Assembly (NCBI RefSeq): GCF_003293675.1 | Contig: NZ_CP029984.1 | Coordinates: 248,001-312,000, forward strand | DNA: 64,000 nt | Direction: 5' to 3' | Origin: Gardnerella leopoldii | Lineage (GTDB): Bacteria > Actinomycetota > Actinomycetes > Actinomycetales > Bifidobacteriaceae | Shown here: positions 8,747 through 16,858 of the stretch, in pieces | Layout of the letters: each line of letters starts with the position of its first letter | Position numbering within the stretch: the first letter of the stretch is position 1 | The notes under the pieces: model-generated | The model's input: the letters and a program-made list of their open reading frames with translations, nothing else | The model's database searches: none | What the model was told of the DNA's origin: nothing | Program-made: the position numbers and the translations under genes

Positions 8747-9451
8747 GTGCAAAGTAAAAGTATTATTGACTATATGAGTGAGCAAATCGAGAAGACAAAT
8801 GTTATGTGCTCTAAAAGCGTAAGAGCTAAAAAACAAAGTGCAAAAAATTGTAATGCTCGCTTATTTAGTGATCGTTTAGTAGATACTAAGCAAAGTTCTG
8901 CAATGGAAAGTCGACGCAAAAGATTTGAACAACTTGTATCTACTTGCGTTGATCCTTTGTACACTCAAGCTATGCGTCTTACGCAAAATGCGCAGGATGC
9001 GCAAGATTTAGTGCAAGATACTTTTGAGCGTGCTCTTAAATCTTTTGAAACTTTTCAGCCTGGCACAAATTTTGCTGCCTGGATTAACAGGATTGAACGA
9101 AATTTGTATTTTAATCAGTACGCGAAAGCAAAACGAAGCCCTAAACGTGCTAACGATGAAACTGGCGACTACAATGATTGGGATATCTATGAGGCTTCTA
9201 ATCATTGCGCAAAAGGGATGCTTTCTGCTGAACAAGAATATTTAGAAGGGTTTGCTCCACAAGAGATTATTGCTGCGCTTAGTAAGTTGCCGCCTGAGCG
9301 TAGAAAAGTTTTTATTGAAGTCGCTATTCGAGGTAAATCTTATAAACAAATTGCCCAAGAAGAAGGCGTAAAAATAGGAACTGTTATGAGCAGACTTAAC
9401 CGCGCTCGCATGCAACTTAAACGTGAGCTTTCTGATTATTGTGGTGAATAA
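8747..9451 (+). CDS. RNA polymerase sigma-70 family factor, SigH/SigR type (ECF)
   Basis: Region 2 is clear (residues about 55-130, with DLVQDTFERALKSFETFQPGTNFAAWINRI) and region 4 follows (LPPERRKVFIEV to IGTVMSRLNRARMQLKREL). The pattern matches SigH/SigR, the actinobacterial thiol-stress sigma factors. The open frame begins with a GTG at 8747, but ATG 8774 or ATG 8903 (a 182-residue product) would give more typical lengths, and none has a strong ribosome binding site. A ZAS-type anti-sigma gene normally follows; here the next gene is the opposite-strand bL37 gene, so control must be exercised elsewhere or by other means. Confidence 0.85.
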   Translation: MQSKSIIDYMSEQIEKTNVMCSKSVRAKKQSAKNCNARLFSDRLVDTKQSSAMESRRKRFEQLVSTCVDPLYTQAMRLTQNAQDAQDLVQDTFERALKSFETFQPGTNFAAWINRIERNLYFNQYAKAKRSPKRANDETGDYNDWDIYEASNHCAKGMLSAEQEYLEGFAPQEIIAALSKLPPERRKVFIEVAIRGKSYKQIAQEEGVKIGTVMSRLNRARMQLKRELSDYCGE

Positions 9452-9470
9452 AAGTATGCTAAAACGAAAA

Positions 9471-9495
9471 AGCCCACGATTGACGTGGGCTTTAC
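9471..9495. terminator. Bidirectional intrinsic terminator between sigma gene and bL37
   Basis: An 8-bp GC-rich perfect stem (9471-9478 with 9484-9491) with a five-base loop is flanked by an A-rich run on the left and TTT on the right. It should stop leftward transcripts of bL37 well and rightward transcripts of the sigma gene to some extent. Confidence 0.8.
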
Positions 9496-9519
9496 AGTAT
9501 GTATAAGCGAATTTATAGC

Positions 9520-9594
9520 TTAAGCATTTGGTCTTTTGCCATGATTCGCTGCTTTTTTACGACGCGCCTTGCGCTTGCGGCCACGCATACCCAT
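9520..9594 (-). CDS. 50S ribosomal protein bL37
   Basis: A 24-codon gene reading MGMRGRKRKARRKKAANHGK and ending RPNA. The highly basic N-terminus and the ANHGKRPN C-terminal motif match the tiny actinobacterial large-subunit protein bL37 described from mycobacterial ribosomes. AAGGAG lies seven bases before the ATG and the terminator at 9471-9491 lies just after the stop. It is missed by most ORF length cut-offs. Confidence 0.85.
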   Translation of the reverse strand: MGMRGRKRKARRKKAANHGKRPNA

Positions 9595-9731
9595 AATGCA
9601 CTCCTTAACGATTAATGAACAACCTTAGGGATTATCGCACGTTGCCAAGACGTTATATTTGTCAACGTACTAATCTCGTGCGAGTAATCACTTGTTAGTA
9701 GCAATATTTGCAGTAATAAAGCTTATGTTGC

Positions 9732-10232
9732 TTATGCTGCTATATCAGCTACAGTTGCGTTTAATAATGTTACGATATCTTGAGGATTAAGAACTACGTC
9801 CAATCCTCGTTTTCCTCCAGAAACAAGAATCTCATCAAATTGCATTACGCTACTATCTAGTACTGTTTCATGGTGCGTTTTTTGTCCGAATGGTGAAATT
9901 CCACCAACTACGTAGCCGCTTTCTCGTTGCGCAACTTCTGGGCTTGTCATACTTGCTTTCTTTGCGTGTACTGCTCCTGCAATTGCTTTCATATTGAGAC
10001 GTCCGTTTACTGGAACAATTCCAACTACTCGCTTTTCACCAGTGTCAACCATAAGAGTTTTGCAAACTTGAGCTGCGCTTACGCCTAGCTTCTCAGCAGC
10101 CTCAATTCCATAGCCGTCGTCCATGTGATCAGCGTCATGCTCGTATTGCGCTATGCGGAAGGTGATGCCTGCGTTTTCGAGTTGCGCAATAGCTGGAGTT
10201 GCTTTTCCGGTTTCTGCATGTTTTTTACTCAT
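9732..10232 (-). CDS. ybaK: YbaK/EbsC-type Cys-tRNA(Pro) deacylase
   Basis: The 166-residue protein belongs to the YbaK family of trans-editing enzymes that hydrolyse cysteine mischarged on tRNA-Pro. Family features include VCKTLMVDTG with the conserved lysine, VPVNGRLNMKAIA, and VGGISPFGQKT with the Gly-Ile-Ser-Pro-Phe-Gly active-site loop. I chose ATG 10232 (MSKKHAETG); the frame can be extended eight codons to a TTG at 10256. Transcription is leftward, away from the structured non-coding region to its right. Confidence 0.88.
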   Translation of the reverse strand: MSKKHAETGKATPAIAQLENAGITFRIAQYEHDADHMDDGYGIEAAEKLGVSAAQVCKTLMVDTGEKRVVGIVPVNGRLNMKAIAGAVHAKKASMTSPEVAQRESGYVVGGISPFGQKTHHETVLDSSVMQFDEILVSGGKRGLDVVLNPQDIVTLLNATVADIAA

Positions 10233-10326
10233 TTTGTTACCGTGCCTTATACTCAACTGTCAAATTGTGTTACATGATATGCTATACCGACTGTTGACTT
10301 AGTGTATATTAAACCAATTGTGGCGC

Positions 10327-10466
10327 GAGTTTTTGGGGATTTCTCTCCTCGCAAGTTCCCGTCCTTCGTCGCTTTGGCTGTTAAAGGCGTTTATTGTGTT
10401 CGCCTTTCTTTAAAGAATGTTGCTTCCTCAGTCCTCTTTTATTGCTCGTAGAGAAATTCCCAAAAC
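10327..10466. ncRNA. Candidate structured RNA, 6S-like overall shape
   Basis: Bases 10327-10345 (GAGTTTTTGGGGATTTCTC) pair with 10449-10466 (GAGAAATTCCCAAAACTC) in an 18-bp stem with one bulge and one G-U pair. The interior holds a central hairpin with arms AAAGGCG and CGCCTTT. A long closing stem, an open middle and a terminal hairpin within about 140 nt recall 6S RNA, but I cannot show that, nor decide the strand. The alternative is a pair of regulatory inverted repeats. Confidence 0.35.
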
Positions 10467-10503
10467 TCTGCATGTTTAATCGTTAATAACCGTGTCTATC
10501 GCA

Positions 10504-10586
10504 GAGATTTTTCGATTTTTCTTCTTCGCTTGGCGAATCAGCAGCCTGCGGCTCTGACGTTCGCCGCGCTCAGTGCGAAAAATCTC
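10504..10586. repeat. 83-bp nested hairpin, member of a hairpin-repeat family
   Basis: The outer arms GAGATTTTTCG (10504-10514) and CGAAAAATCTC (10576-10586) are perfect complements. Inside, GGCGAA pairs with TTCGCC, and a short GCC-TGC-GGC tip closes the structure. The layout TTCGCTTG, variable stem, GCTCAG, GCGAA is shared with the hairpin at 43316-43383, so the two are probably copies of one small mobile or REP-like family. Confidence 0.5.
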
Positions 10587-10641
10587 AAATCTCACCTCGC
10601 TAATATCCACACGACTGAATTATGACGCTAAAAATAAATAT

Positions 10642-10680
10642 AAACCCCTTGTGTAGCTTAGAAAGCAGCACAAGGGGTTT
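10642..10680 (-). terminator. Intrinsic terminator of gap
   Basis: A 12-bp perfect stem (10642-10653 with 10669-10680) is followed on the leftward strand by a T-rich tract. It lies about 50 bp after the gap stop codon. Confidence 0.85.
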
Positions 10681-10731
10681 ATATATTAAATATTCGCACA
10701 ACCAGCTATTGCTGATTGATGCTTAGCGAAA

Positions 10732-11787
10732 TCACTCGGAGATTTCAGCGAAGTAAAGAAGAGTGCGAATCATGTTGGAAGTGAAGCCGTACTCGTTGTC
10801 GTAGAAGGTAACGGTACGAGCCAAAGTTACACCGTCAACAGTGTTCACGTCGGTCTGAGTTGGATCGAAAACGCCACCGTGGGTGTCGCCGATGATGTCA
10901 GAAGACACGATGCTGTCTGCATTGTAACCGAAGTACTCGCAGTTTTCGAAAGCCTTCTTGAAAGCGTCGTTAATTTCTTCAGTGGTTGCTGGCTTCTCAA
11001 GAACAGTGGTCAACTCGGTAACAGAGCCGTCTGGAACCTGAATGCGCTGTGCGTGACCCTGGAGCTTGCCGTTAACTTCTGGCACAACCTTGCCGATTGC
11101 CTTAGCAGCGCCGGTGGAGTGCTCAATGGTGTTGCAAGCTGCGGAACGGTTATTGCGTGGCTTAGAGCCGCGTGGACCGTCGAGAATCATCTGAGTGCCG
11201 GTGTAGGCGTGAATTGTGGTCATGAAGCCGGACTTGATTCCCCAGTTGTCTTGAAGCAACTTCACCATTGCAGCCATGGAGTTGGTGGTGCAAGAACCAG
11301 CGGAAACAATGTTGTCAGAAGCCTTCAAGATTTCGTGATTAACGCCGAACACAACTGTTGGAGTGGTTTCATCCTTAGCAGGGGCAGAAATAAGAACCTT
11401 CTTAGCACCCGCGTTCAAGTGAGCCTGGGACTTTTCTGCAGAAGTGTAGAAACCGGTGCATTCGAGAACGAATTCAACGCCATCGTTCTTAACCCATGGA
11501 ATGTTATTTGCGTCTTTTTCGGCGTAAACCTTGTAAGTCTTGCCATCTACAACGATTGCGTCTTCGGTGGAGGTTACCTCAACTGGGGTGCCGTCATCGT
11601 GGCGGAATGTGCCGTGGGTGCTGTCATACTTGAGCAAGTAGGCGAGCATCGAAGGGGTGGTCAGATCGTTGATGGCTGCGACTTCGATGTCACCTGCTTG
11701 ACCGCCGCGAGCCTGAAGCTCAAAAATACGACGGAATGCGAGACGACCGATACGACCGAAACCATTAATACCAATCTTGACTGTCAT
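10732..11787 (-). CDS. gap: Glyceraldehyde-3-phosphate dehydrogenase, type I
   Basis: The 351-residue glycolytic enzyme oxidises glyceraldehyde-3-phosphate with NAD+ and phosphate. The Rossmann start [18 protein letters not shown] and the active site [11 protein letters not shown] with the catalytic cysteine are intact. The frame extends upstream to 11820, but ATG 11787 is the start because AGGGAGA lies eight bases before it and the protein then begins like other GAPDHs. Its codons are more GC-rich than its neighbours', as expected of a highly expressed gene. Confidence 0.97.
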   Translation of the reverse strand: MTVKIGINGFGRIGRLAFRRIFELQARGGQAGDIEVAAINDLTTPSMLAYLLKYDSTHGTFRHDDGTPVEVTSTEDAIVVDGKTYKVYAEKDANNIPWVKNDGVEFVLECTGFYTSAEKSQAHLNAGAKKVLISAPAKDETTPTVVFGVNHEILKASDNIVSAGSCTTNSMAAMVKLLQDNWGIKSGFMTTIHAYTGTQMILDGPRGSKPRNNRSAACNTIEHSTGAAKAIGKVVPEVNGKLQGHAQRIQVPDGSVTELTTVLEKPATTEEINDAFKKAFENCEYFGYNADSIVSSDIIGDTHGGVFDPTQTDVNTVDGVTLARTVTFYDNEYGFTSNMIRTLLYFAEISE

Positions 11788-12084
11788 GTGGTTCTCCCTT
11801 GAGTGAGACCTCGTGCGCAACGTTTTAAGTCGCGCTATTTTCGCGATGAAAACTCACGCATTTAGGTCATCGTTATTTGAATTAACGGTGTTCATTTTAG
11901 TGTGCGGTATGTACGAAGAGTTGTAATATAGCTCACTTTTATTGCAATCATGCACTATGAGAACAGTGAGCGTTAACATGCTGTGTTTTATGAGTGTTTT
12001 TGTGAATTTTTTGATAGTTTCCAGTTGCGTTTTTGCATAACATTTTACGAATCAATATTGTTCAATTGAACAACGAGTGTAATT
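11788..12084. promoter_or_regulatory. gap upstream region with 16-bp palindrome
   Basis: This leftward promoter region of gap holds no gene. A perfect 16-bp palindrome, TTGTTCAATTGAACAA, lies at 12058-12073, between the thiamine pyrophosphokinase terminator and gap. It could be an operator for a dimeric regulator. Confidence 0.4.
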
Positions 12085-12097
12085 TTAAAAAGAAAAA

Positions 12098-12135
12098 GGC
12101 TGACGAGTTTTTCAAGTAAAAGAACCTCGTCAGCC
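12098..12135 (-). terminator. Intrinsic terminator of the thiamine pyrophosphokinase gene
   Basis: A 10-bp perfect stem (12098-12107 with 12126-12135) is followed on the leftward strand by a T-rich tract, 25 bp after the stop codon. Confidence 0.85.
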
Positions 12136-12159
12136 ATTTGCATAAACTAAAGTTTGCGC

Positions 12160-13035
12160 CTATTCGTTATACGTCATTGCTTCAGCAGCTGCAGTAGTCG
12201 AATATGTTGGAGTAGTCTCGCTTTCAAGAGGAACTGCTAATGCCTCAGATATAGAAGTATCGACTTCGCCTAAATCTCCAATTGGTCTTTTAAACCAGCT
12301 CACCTGTGGTAATGGAGCATTAATAGGGAAGGTTACAATAAGTGTTCCTTCATGAACGTCAATATGAGCAGGCGTATCATTTAATAATTCGTTACTTAAA
12401 CCTTGTACTGCATCTCCATGCATGGTTGCGTGTTTAAGCTGATACTTTAATCCAACTTCATTTACATCATTAGAAACTGGAGTATGAGAAAAAACGGAAA
12501 CTATGCGCAAATCATCTCCAGATGATGCTGGAAAATCAAGAGATCCATCATGTATTGCTGTAACAATTTGACCGTCGCCGTACAAGAATCCAATTCCGCC
12601 GCGGCGCGCTAAACGAACCATAAGTTGAATATTAGAAATAGTATGGTCAACTCGACCACCTAATCCTCCAAAAATATGAAATTCTCGAGCGCCTTTAGCC
12701 CAACCGACTTTCAACGCAGAAAGTAAGTCAGGATCATCTTTTTCTGCAGGCAATCTAGTAATAACTGCATCAGTAGGAAGTTTTAATCTAACAGAGTCAA
12801 AATCGCCGATGAGCGCATCCACATGCAAACCTAATTTACATGCATGATCCCAGCCTCCATCAGCTGCAATTGTTAAAGCGCGATCTGGCACATGTTCACG
12901 CGTATGATCGTAATAATCTCCTGCTGCTAATACTACGCAGCGTTGCAAAGGTTCCATAACAACATAATAACGCTGCATTTGTACTGATGACATACATTTA
13001 TAACAAGAGTTTATAAGCGTAGTGTCAATCAACAT
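12160..13035 (-). CDS. Thiamine pyrophosphokinase
   Basis: The 291-residue frame contains the TPK catalytic core, which transfers pyrophosphate from ATP to thiamine. Motifs include AADGGWDHACKLGL, ALIGDFDSV, PAEKDDPDLLSALK and FGGLGGRVDHTISNIQ, the last carrying the thiamine-binding Asp-His pair. The core starts near residue 29 (VVLAAGDYYDH), so the true start may be ATG 12976, 12987 or 12957 in place of 13035; none has a clear ribosome binding site. Upstream lies the divergent asnB promoter region. Confidence 0.85.
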   Translation of the reverse strand: MLIDTTLINSCYKCMSSVQMQRYYVVMEPLQRCVVLAAGDYYDHTREHVPDRALTIAADGGWDHACKLGLHVDALIGDFDSVRLKLPTDAVITRLPAEKDDPDLLSALKVGWAKGAREFHIFGGLGGRVDHTISNIQLMVRLARRGGIGFLYGDGQIVTAIHDGSLDFPASSGDDLRIVSVFSHTPVSNDVNEVGLKYQLKHATMHGDAVQGLSNELLNDTPAHIDVHEGTLIVTFPINAPLPQVSWFKRPIGDLGEVDTSISEALAVPLESETTPTYSTTAAAEAMTYNE

Positions 13036-13256
13036 TTGACTACGTTTTATGCCATTTTTCGGATTTGATATTAGCGCATTTGATTGTTTTTATTCCGGCA
13101 AATACAGGAATTTTTAGACTAATACTCGCTTAACATAAAGTGCTTGGTGTAGTATTGCATGGCAAGTTAGATTTTCCAAGTTATTATGGATTTTCGTTAA
13201 TTATTTGCTAGTAGACTAACGTAATGCTGTGTTGTATATTCTACGAGGAGAAATAA

Positions 13257-15143
13257 ATGTGCGGAATTGCAGGGTTCATTAATGACACCCCAATTAACGT
13301 CAAAAGCCAAATTGTAAAAGATATGACAGATGTGATTGCGCATCGTGGTCCTGACGAATATGGAACTATGATTGACGAACATGCAGCACTCGGTTTTCGT
13401 CGACTTAGCATTATAGATCTTCACGGTGGATCCCAACCTATGTACAACGAGGATGGGAATCTTGCAGTTACTTTCAATGGTGAGATTTATAACTACAAGC
13501 CACTTCGCGAAGAACTTATTAAAGCTGGTCACACTTTCCACACTGATTGCGACACAGAAGTATTAGTGCACGGCTACGAAGAGTGGGGTAAAGGCTTACT
13601 TAATCGTTTACGCGGAATGTTTGCATTCGTTATTTGGAACAAAAGTACTCAAGAATTGTTCGGCGCTCGCGACCATTTCGGTATTAAGCCTTTTTATTAT
13701 GCGCAAATGAATGGTACTTTTATGTACGGATCCGAAATTAAATCTTTACTGCGCCATCCAGATTTTAAGAAGGAGCTTAACGAAAATGCGCTTAAGCCGT
13801 TTATGACATTCCAATATCCTGCAATTAACGAAACTTTCTTCAAGGGCGTTTTTAAGCTGCGTGAAGGTAATTGCTTTACGTATAAGAATGGCGAAATGAA
13901 GATTGAGCAATATTACGATCCTAATTTCAAAGAAACAAAGCAACGCTTGAATGAATTAGTTGATTCTATCGATAAAACAGTTTGTGATTCTGTTCAAGCT
14001 CACCAAATTGCGGATGTTGAAGTTGGTTCGTTCCTTTCTTCTGGAGTTGATTCAAGTTATGTTGCAGCTGTTGCACGCCCTGAACACACATATTCTATTG
14101 GTTTTGCTGGTGGAAGATACAATGAATCCAAACAAGCAAGCGAATTGGCAAAAATTATTGGCTTAAACAATAAATCTGAAATTATTGACGCTGCTGACGC
14201 ATTCCGTTATTTCCCACAAATTCAGTGGTATTTGGACGAACCTGATTCTAACTTCTCTTGCGTCCCATTATTCTTCCTTGCAAAATTAGCTTCGCAAGAT
14301 TTACGCGTTGTGCTAAGCGGTGAGGGAGCAGATGAATTATTTGCAGGATACATTGATTATGGTGTTCATACGCGTTCTAAACTTATTAAAGTTGTGACTC
14401 GCATGCTTGCAAAGTTGCCAAAAAAGTTGCGTTACGCGATTGGTCGAGCTGCAAAGGGTAAGCATTTCCACGGAGCGTGGCATTTGTACGCTAATTTGGC
14501 TCCAGCTGAGGAGCATTTTATCGGTCAGTCAAAGGTTTTCAATGAGGAAGATGCTGTAAAACTTTTGAAACCTGAGTATCGCAAGGGTCCTAGCGTTCGC
14601 AGCATTGTCGATGCTATTTACAATAGAATTGCTGGTAAGGGACTTTCTGAAGTGAAGAAAAAGCAATATCTTGATATGCATCAATGGATGCCAGGAGATA
14701 TTTTGCTTAAGGCAGATAAAATGACTATGGCACATTCTTTGGAGCTTCGCGTGCCTTTGCTTGATCGTGTTCTTATGGATGTTGCAGAAAAAGTTCCTAC
14801 TAAATATTTAATTACTGATGAAAATACGAAGTTTGCTTTCCGACAAGCTGCGTCCCGTCATTTGCCAAAAGCTTGGTATGACAGAGAAAAGCTTGGTTTC
14901 CCTGTGCCAGTTAAGGATTGGTTGCGTGAGGAACGTTTTTATAAGATTGTTCGTAAGACGTTTGAAAGTGACGATGCTGCTAAATTCTTCGATAGAGATG
15001 CTTTACTTCGTATGATTGACGATAATTATGCAAAGAAAAATGACGATCGCCGTAAGATTTGGACAGTTTACACATTCCTGACTTGGTATGATGTGTACTT
15101 TAATCACGATGGATTGAAGCCTGAGCCAATGCAGTTAGCGTAG
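13257..15143 (+). CDS. asnB: Asparagine synthase (glutamine-hydrolysing)
   Basis: The 628-residue protein begins MCGIAGF, giving the N-terminal nucleophile Cys2 of the class II glutaminase domain (residues 2-210). The synthetase domain carries the ATP pyrophosphatase loop SFLSSGVDSSYVAA near residue 260 and LSGEGADELFAGY near 357. It converts aspartate to asparagine using glutamine and ATP. CGAGGAG precedes the ATG. It is monocistronic, with a terminator 28 bp downstream. Confidence 0.95.
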   Translation: MCGIAGFINDTPINVKSQIVKDMTDVIAHRGPDEYGTMIDEHAALGFRRLSIIDLHGGSQPMYNEDGNLAVTFNGEIYNYKPLREELIKAGHTFHTDCDTEVLVHGYEEWGKGLLNRLRGMFAFVIWNKSTQELFGARDHFGIKPFYYAQMNGTFMYGSEIKSLLRHPDFKKELNENALKPFMTFQYPAINETFFKGVFKLREGNCFTYKNGEMKIEQYYDPNFKETKQRLNELVDSIDKTVCDSVQAHQIADVEVGSFLSSGVDSSYVAAVARPEHTYSIGFAGGRYNESKQASELAKIIGLNNKSEIIDAADAFRYFPQIQWYLDEPDSNFSCVPLFFLAKLASQDLRVVLSGEGADELFAGYIDYGVHTRSKLIKVVTRMLAKLPKKLRYAIGRAAKGKHFHGAWHLYANLAPAEEHFIGQSKVFNEEDAVKLLKPEYRKGPSVRSIVDAIYNRIAGKGLSEVKKKQYLDMHQWMPGDILLKADKMTMAHSLELRVPLLDRVLMDVAEKVPTKYLITDENTKFAFRQAASRHLPKAWYDREKLGFPVPVKDWLREERFYKIVRKTFESDDAAKFFDRDALLRMIDDNYAKKNDDRRKIWTVYTFLTWYDVYFNHDGLKPEPMQLA

Positions 15144-15171
15144 AAATCGCATAGTTCTAGCTTTGATTTGT

Positions 15172-15209
15172 GGCAGTCAAAACACGTTTCGTGTGTTGAC
15201 TGCCTTTTT
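15172..15209 (+). terminator. Intrinsic terminator of asnB
   Basis: A 15-bp stem with one wobble pair (15172-15186 with 15190-15204) and a three-base loop is followed by five T residues. Confidence 0.9.
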
Positions 15210-15442
15210 GTCAAGGCTTCTAGTAGAATAGATATTCGGCTTGAGTAATCAAGAAAGTGGGATGTCCCCACCTGGAAGCCTACTGTGGTTTCGGGTTCAT
15301 GACTTCGGTCACGCAAGTTAGCTTCTTGTGCTGCTTGCTGCGCTGTTATATAGCGTTTTATTGATATGAAGTAGTGAATCTTAAGCTCTTGGACTTCTTG
15401 GTGTATTACATCTTACAAGTATTTAGAAGGATTGGAGTCATC
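15210..15442 (+). promoter_or_regulatory. Promoter and structured leader of infC-rpmI-rplT
   Basis: The region between the asnB terminator and infC must hold the promoter of the ribosomal operon. The transcribed part shows small hairpins: GTGGG with CCCAC near 15258-15272, and TGAC-TTCG-GTCA near 15300-15311 with a UUCG tetraloop. Structured leaders here commonly mediate feedback by L20 in other bacteria; that is a family analogy, not shown by the sequence. Confidence 0.45.
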
Positions 15443-16135
15443 ATTAGCGACGAACCACGCATTAACGAGGAAATTCGAGTCCCTCAGGTGCGCCTTATTG
15501 GTCCAAAGGGCGAGCAAGTGGGAGTTATCGCAACCTCTGTCGCGTTAAACCTTGCAAGGGAAGCTAACCTCGATCTTGTCGAAGTTGCGCCTACTGCTAA
15601 GCCTCCAGTAGCCAAGCTTATTGACTACGGTAAGTACAAGTACAACGAAAAGATTAAGGCTCGTGAAGCACGTCGTAATCAGACTGTCGCAGAGGTTAAG
15701 GAAATTCGTTTCCGCCTCAAGATCGACGATCACGATTTCGATGTGAAGAAAGGTCATGTGCTTCGTTTCTTGAACGGCGGAGACAAGGTAAAAGTAACTA
15801 TTATGTTGCGTGGCCGTGAGCAATCTCGTCCGGTTGGTGGCGTTGAATTGTTGCGCCGACTTGCAGATGAGGTCTCTGAAAGTGGCACAGTAGAGTTTGC
15901 GCCAAAGCAAGAAGGTCGAAATATTATTATGACTCTTGCTCCAAAAGGCAAGAAAATTCATACACAGTCTGAGCAACGTCGTCGTGGCGCTGAATCTCGC
16001 GCTGAGCGTCAAGCTCGTCAGGCTGCTCGTCTTGCAGCTAAGCAAGAGGTTCAGTCACAAGCTGCAGCTGCAGTAAATGCTATGCAATCCGATCAACATC
16101 ACAAGGAGGGCAGCAATGCCGAAGATGAAAACTAA
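15443..16135 (+). CDS. infC: Translation initiation factor IF-3
   Basis: IF-3 binds the 30S subunit and checks start-codon pairing. The conserved start [18 protein letters not shown] is encoded directly after TTGGAGTC-ATC with no ATG, GTG or TTG in frame nearby, so the likely initiator is the AUU at 15443 (GGAG five bases upstream) or the AUC before it. AUU is the rare infC start of E. coli, used for IF-3 autoregulation. The open frame extends to 15374, but that part is not family-like. The 230-residue product has an Ala/Gln-rich C-terminal tail beyond the usual 180. It overlaps rpmI by 20 bp. Confidence 0.92.
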   Translation: MSDEPRINEEIRVPQVRLIGPKGEQVGVIATSVALNLAREANLDLVEVAPTAKPPVAKLIDYGKYKYNEKIKAREARRNQTVAEVKEIRFRLKIDDHDFDVKKGHVLRFLNGGDKVKVTIMLRGREQSRPVGGVELLRRLADEVSESGTVEFAPKQEGRNIIMTLAPKGKKIHTQSEQRRRGAESRAERQARQAARLAAKQEVQSQAAAAVNAMQSDQHHKEGSNAEDEN

Positions 16136-16310
16136 TTCCGCAGCGTCCAAGCGCGTTCGTCTTACCGGTACCGGTAAGGTGATGCACGATGGTAGCGCCA
16201 TGCGCCACAACTTGGAGCACAAGTCGGCTCGTAAGCGTCGTGCTCTTTCTGAAGATAAAGTATTGGCTACTGCGCAGAGCAAGAAGCTTAAGGGCTTGCT
16301 CGTTAAGTAA
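16116..16310 (+). CDS. rpmI: 50S ribosomal protein L35 (bL35)
   Basis: The 64-residue basic protein begins [20 protein letters not shown], the L35 signature. AAGGAGGG lies nine bases before the ATG, inside the 3' end of infC, so translation of the two genes is probably coupled. Confidence 0.96.
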   Translation: MPKMKTNSAASKRVRLTGTGKVMHDGSAMRHNLEHKSARKRRALSEDKVLATAQSKKLKGLLVK

Positions 16311-16377
16311 GTAACAAGTAAGAATTGCTTGTAAACGAATACGCAATCGAAAATTTTAAGAAAGCTGAGGAATACTT

Positions 16378-16761
16378 ATGGCACGAGTAAAGCGCGCAGT
16401 AAACGCTCACAAGAAGCGTCGCGTTGTTCTTGAGAGGGCTTCTGGCTACCGCGGTCAGCGCTCCCGTCTTTATCGCAAGGCAAAGGAACAGCTGCTCCAC
16501 TCATTCACTTATAACTTCCGCGACCGCAAGGCTCGCAAGGGTGATTTCCGCAAGTTGTGGATTCAGCGCATTAACGCAGCAGTTCGCGCTGAAGGCATCA
16601 CTTACAATCGCTTCATTCAGGGCTTGCACTTGGCAGGCATCGAATTGGATCGTCGCGCTCTTGCTGAGCTCGCAGTTTCCGATATTGAAGCTTTCAAGGC
16701 TGTTGTTGAAGCTGCTAAGGCTGCATTGCCAGCTGATGTAAACGCTCCAGTTGAAGCCTGA
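16378..16761 (+). CDS. rplT: 50S ribosomal protein L20 (bL20)
   Basis: The 127-residue protein begins [20 protein letters not shown] and contains [16 protein letters not shown], typical of L20, an early-assembling large-subunit protein that often represses its own operon. GAGGA lies six bases before the ATG. It closes the infC-rpmI-rplT operon and is followed by a terminator. Confidence 0.97.
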   Translation: MARVKRAVNAHKKRRVVLERASGYRGQRSRLYRKAKEQLLHSFTYNFRDRKARKGDFRKLWIQRINAAVRAEGITYNRFIQGLHLAGIELDRRALAELAVSDIEAFKAVVEAAKAALPADVNAPVEA

Positions 16762-16786
16762 TTTTGCTTTAATAGAGTTCTATTTT

Positions 16787-16816
16787 AAGCCCACCAATTT
16801 AGGTGGGCTTTTTCTT
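16787..16816 (+). terminator. Intrinsic terminator of infC-rpmI-rplT
   Basis: A perfect 9-bp stem (16787-16795 with 16802-16810) with a six-base loop is followed by a T-rich run. Confidence 0.92.
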
Positions 16817-16842
16817 TTAAATCAACAAATTTACTTATTAGC

Positions 16843-16858
16843 TATAATTATTTTTATG
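16843..16858 (+). promoter_or_regulatory. -10 element for leaderless xerD transcript
   Basis: A perfect TATAAT (16843-16848) ends seven bases before the ATG of xerD (16856), and no ribosome binding site intervenes. Transcription would start at or next to the A of the start codon, giving a leaderless mRNA, which is common in actinobacteria. No clear -35 box is seen. Confidence 0.55.

Larger units (their letters stand above)
10233..10731. other. 500-bp non-coding region with two large structured elements
   Basis: The space between ybaK and gap (both leftward) has no supported gene. From left to right it holds an 18-bp closing stem with an inner hairpin (about 10327-10466), a second long hairpin (10504-10586), and the gap terminator (10642-10680). 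The density of perfect and near-perfect inverted repeats suggests a stable RNA or repeat elements. Confidence 0.6.

Noticed and set aside
10879..11802. A 307-codon open frame on the plus strand opposite gap
   Set aside because: It lies antisense to a highly expressed, codon-biased gap gene, has a Cys/Val-rich composition unlike any family, and has no ribosome binding site. It is a shadow frame.
15374..15442. Upstream extension of infC to a start at 15374
   Set aside because: The added residues are hydrophobic and unlike IF-3, and the ribosome binding site sits just before ISDEP.
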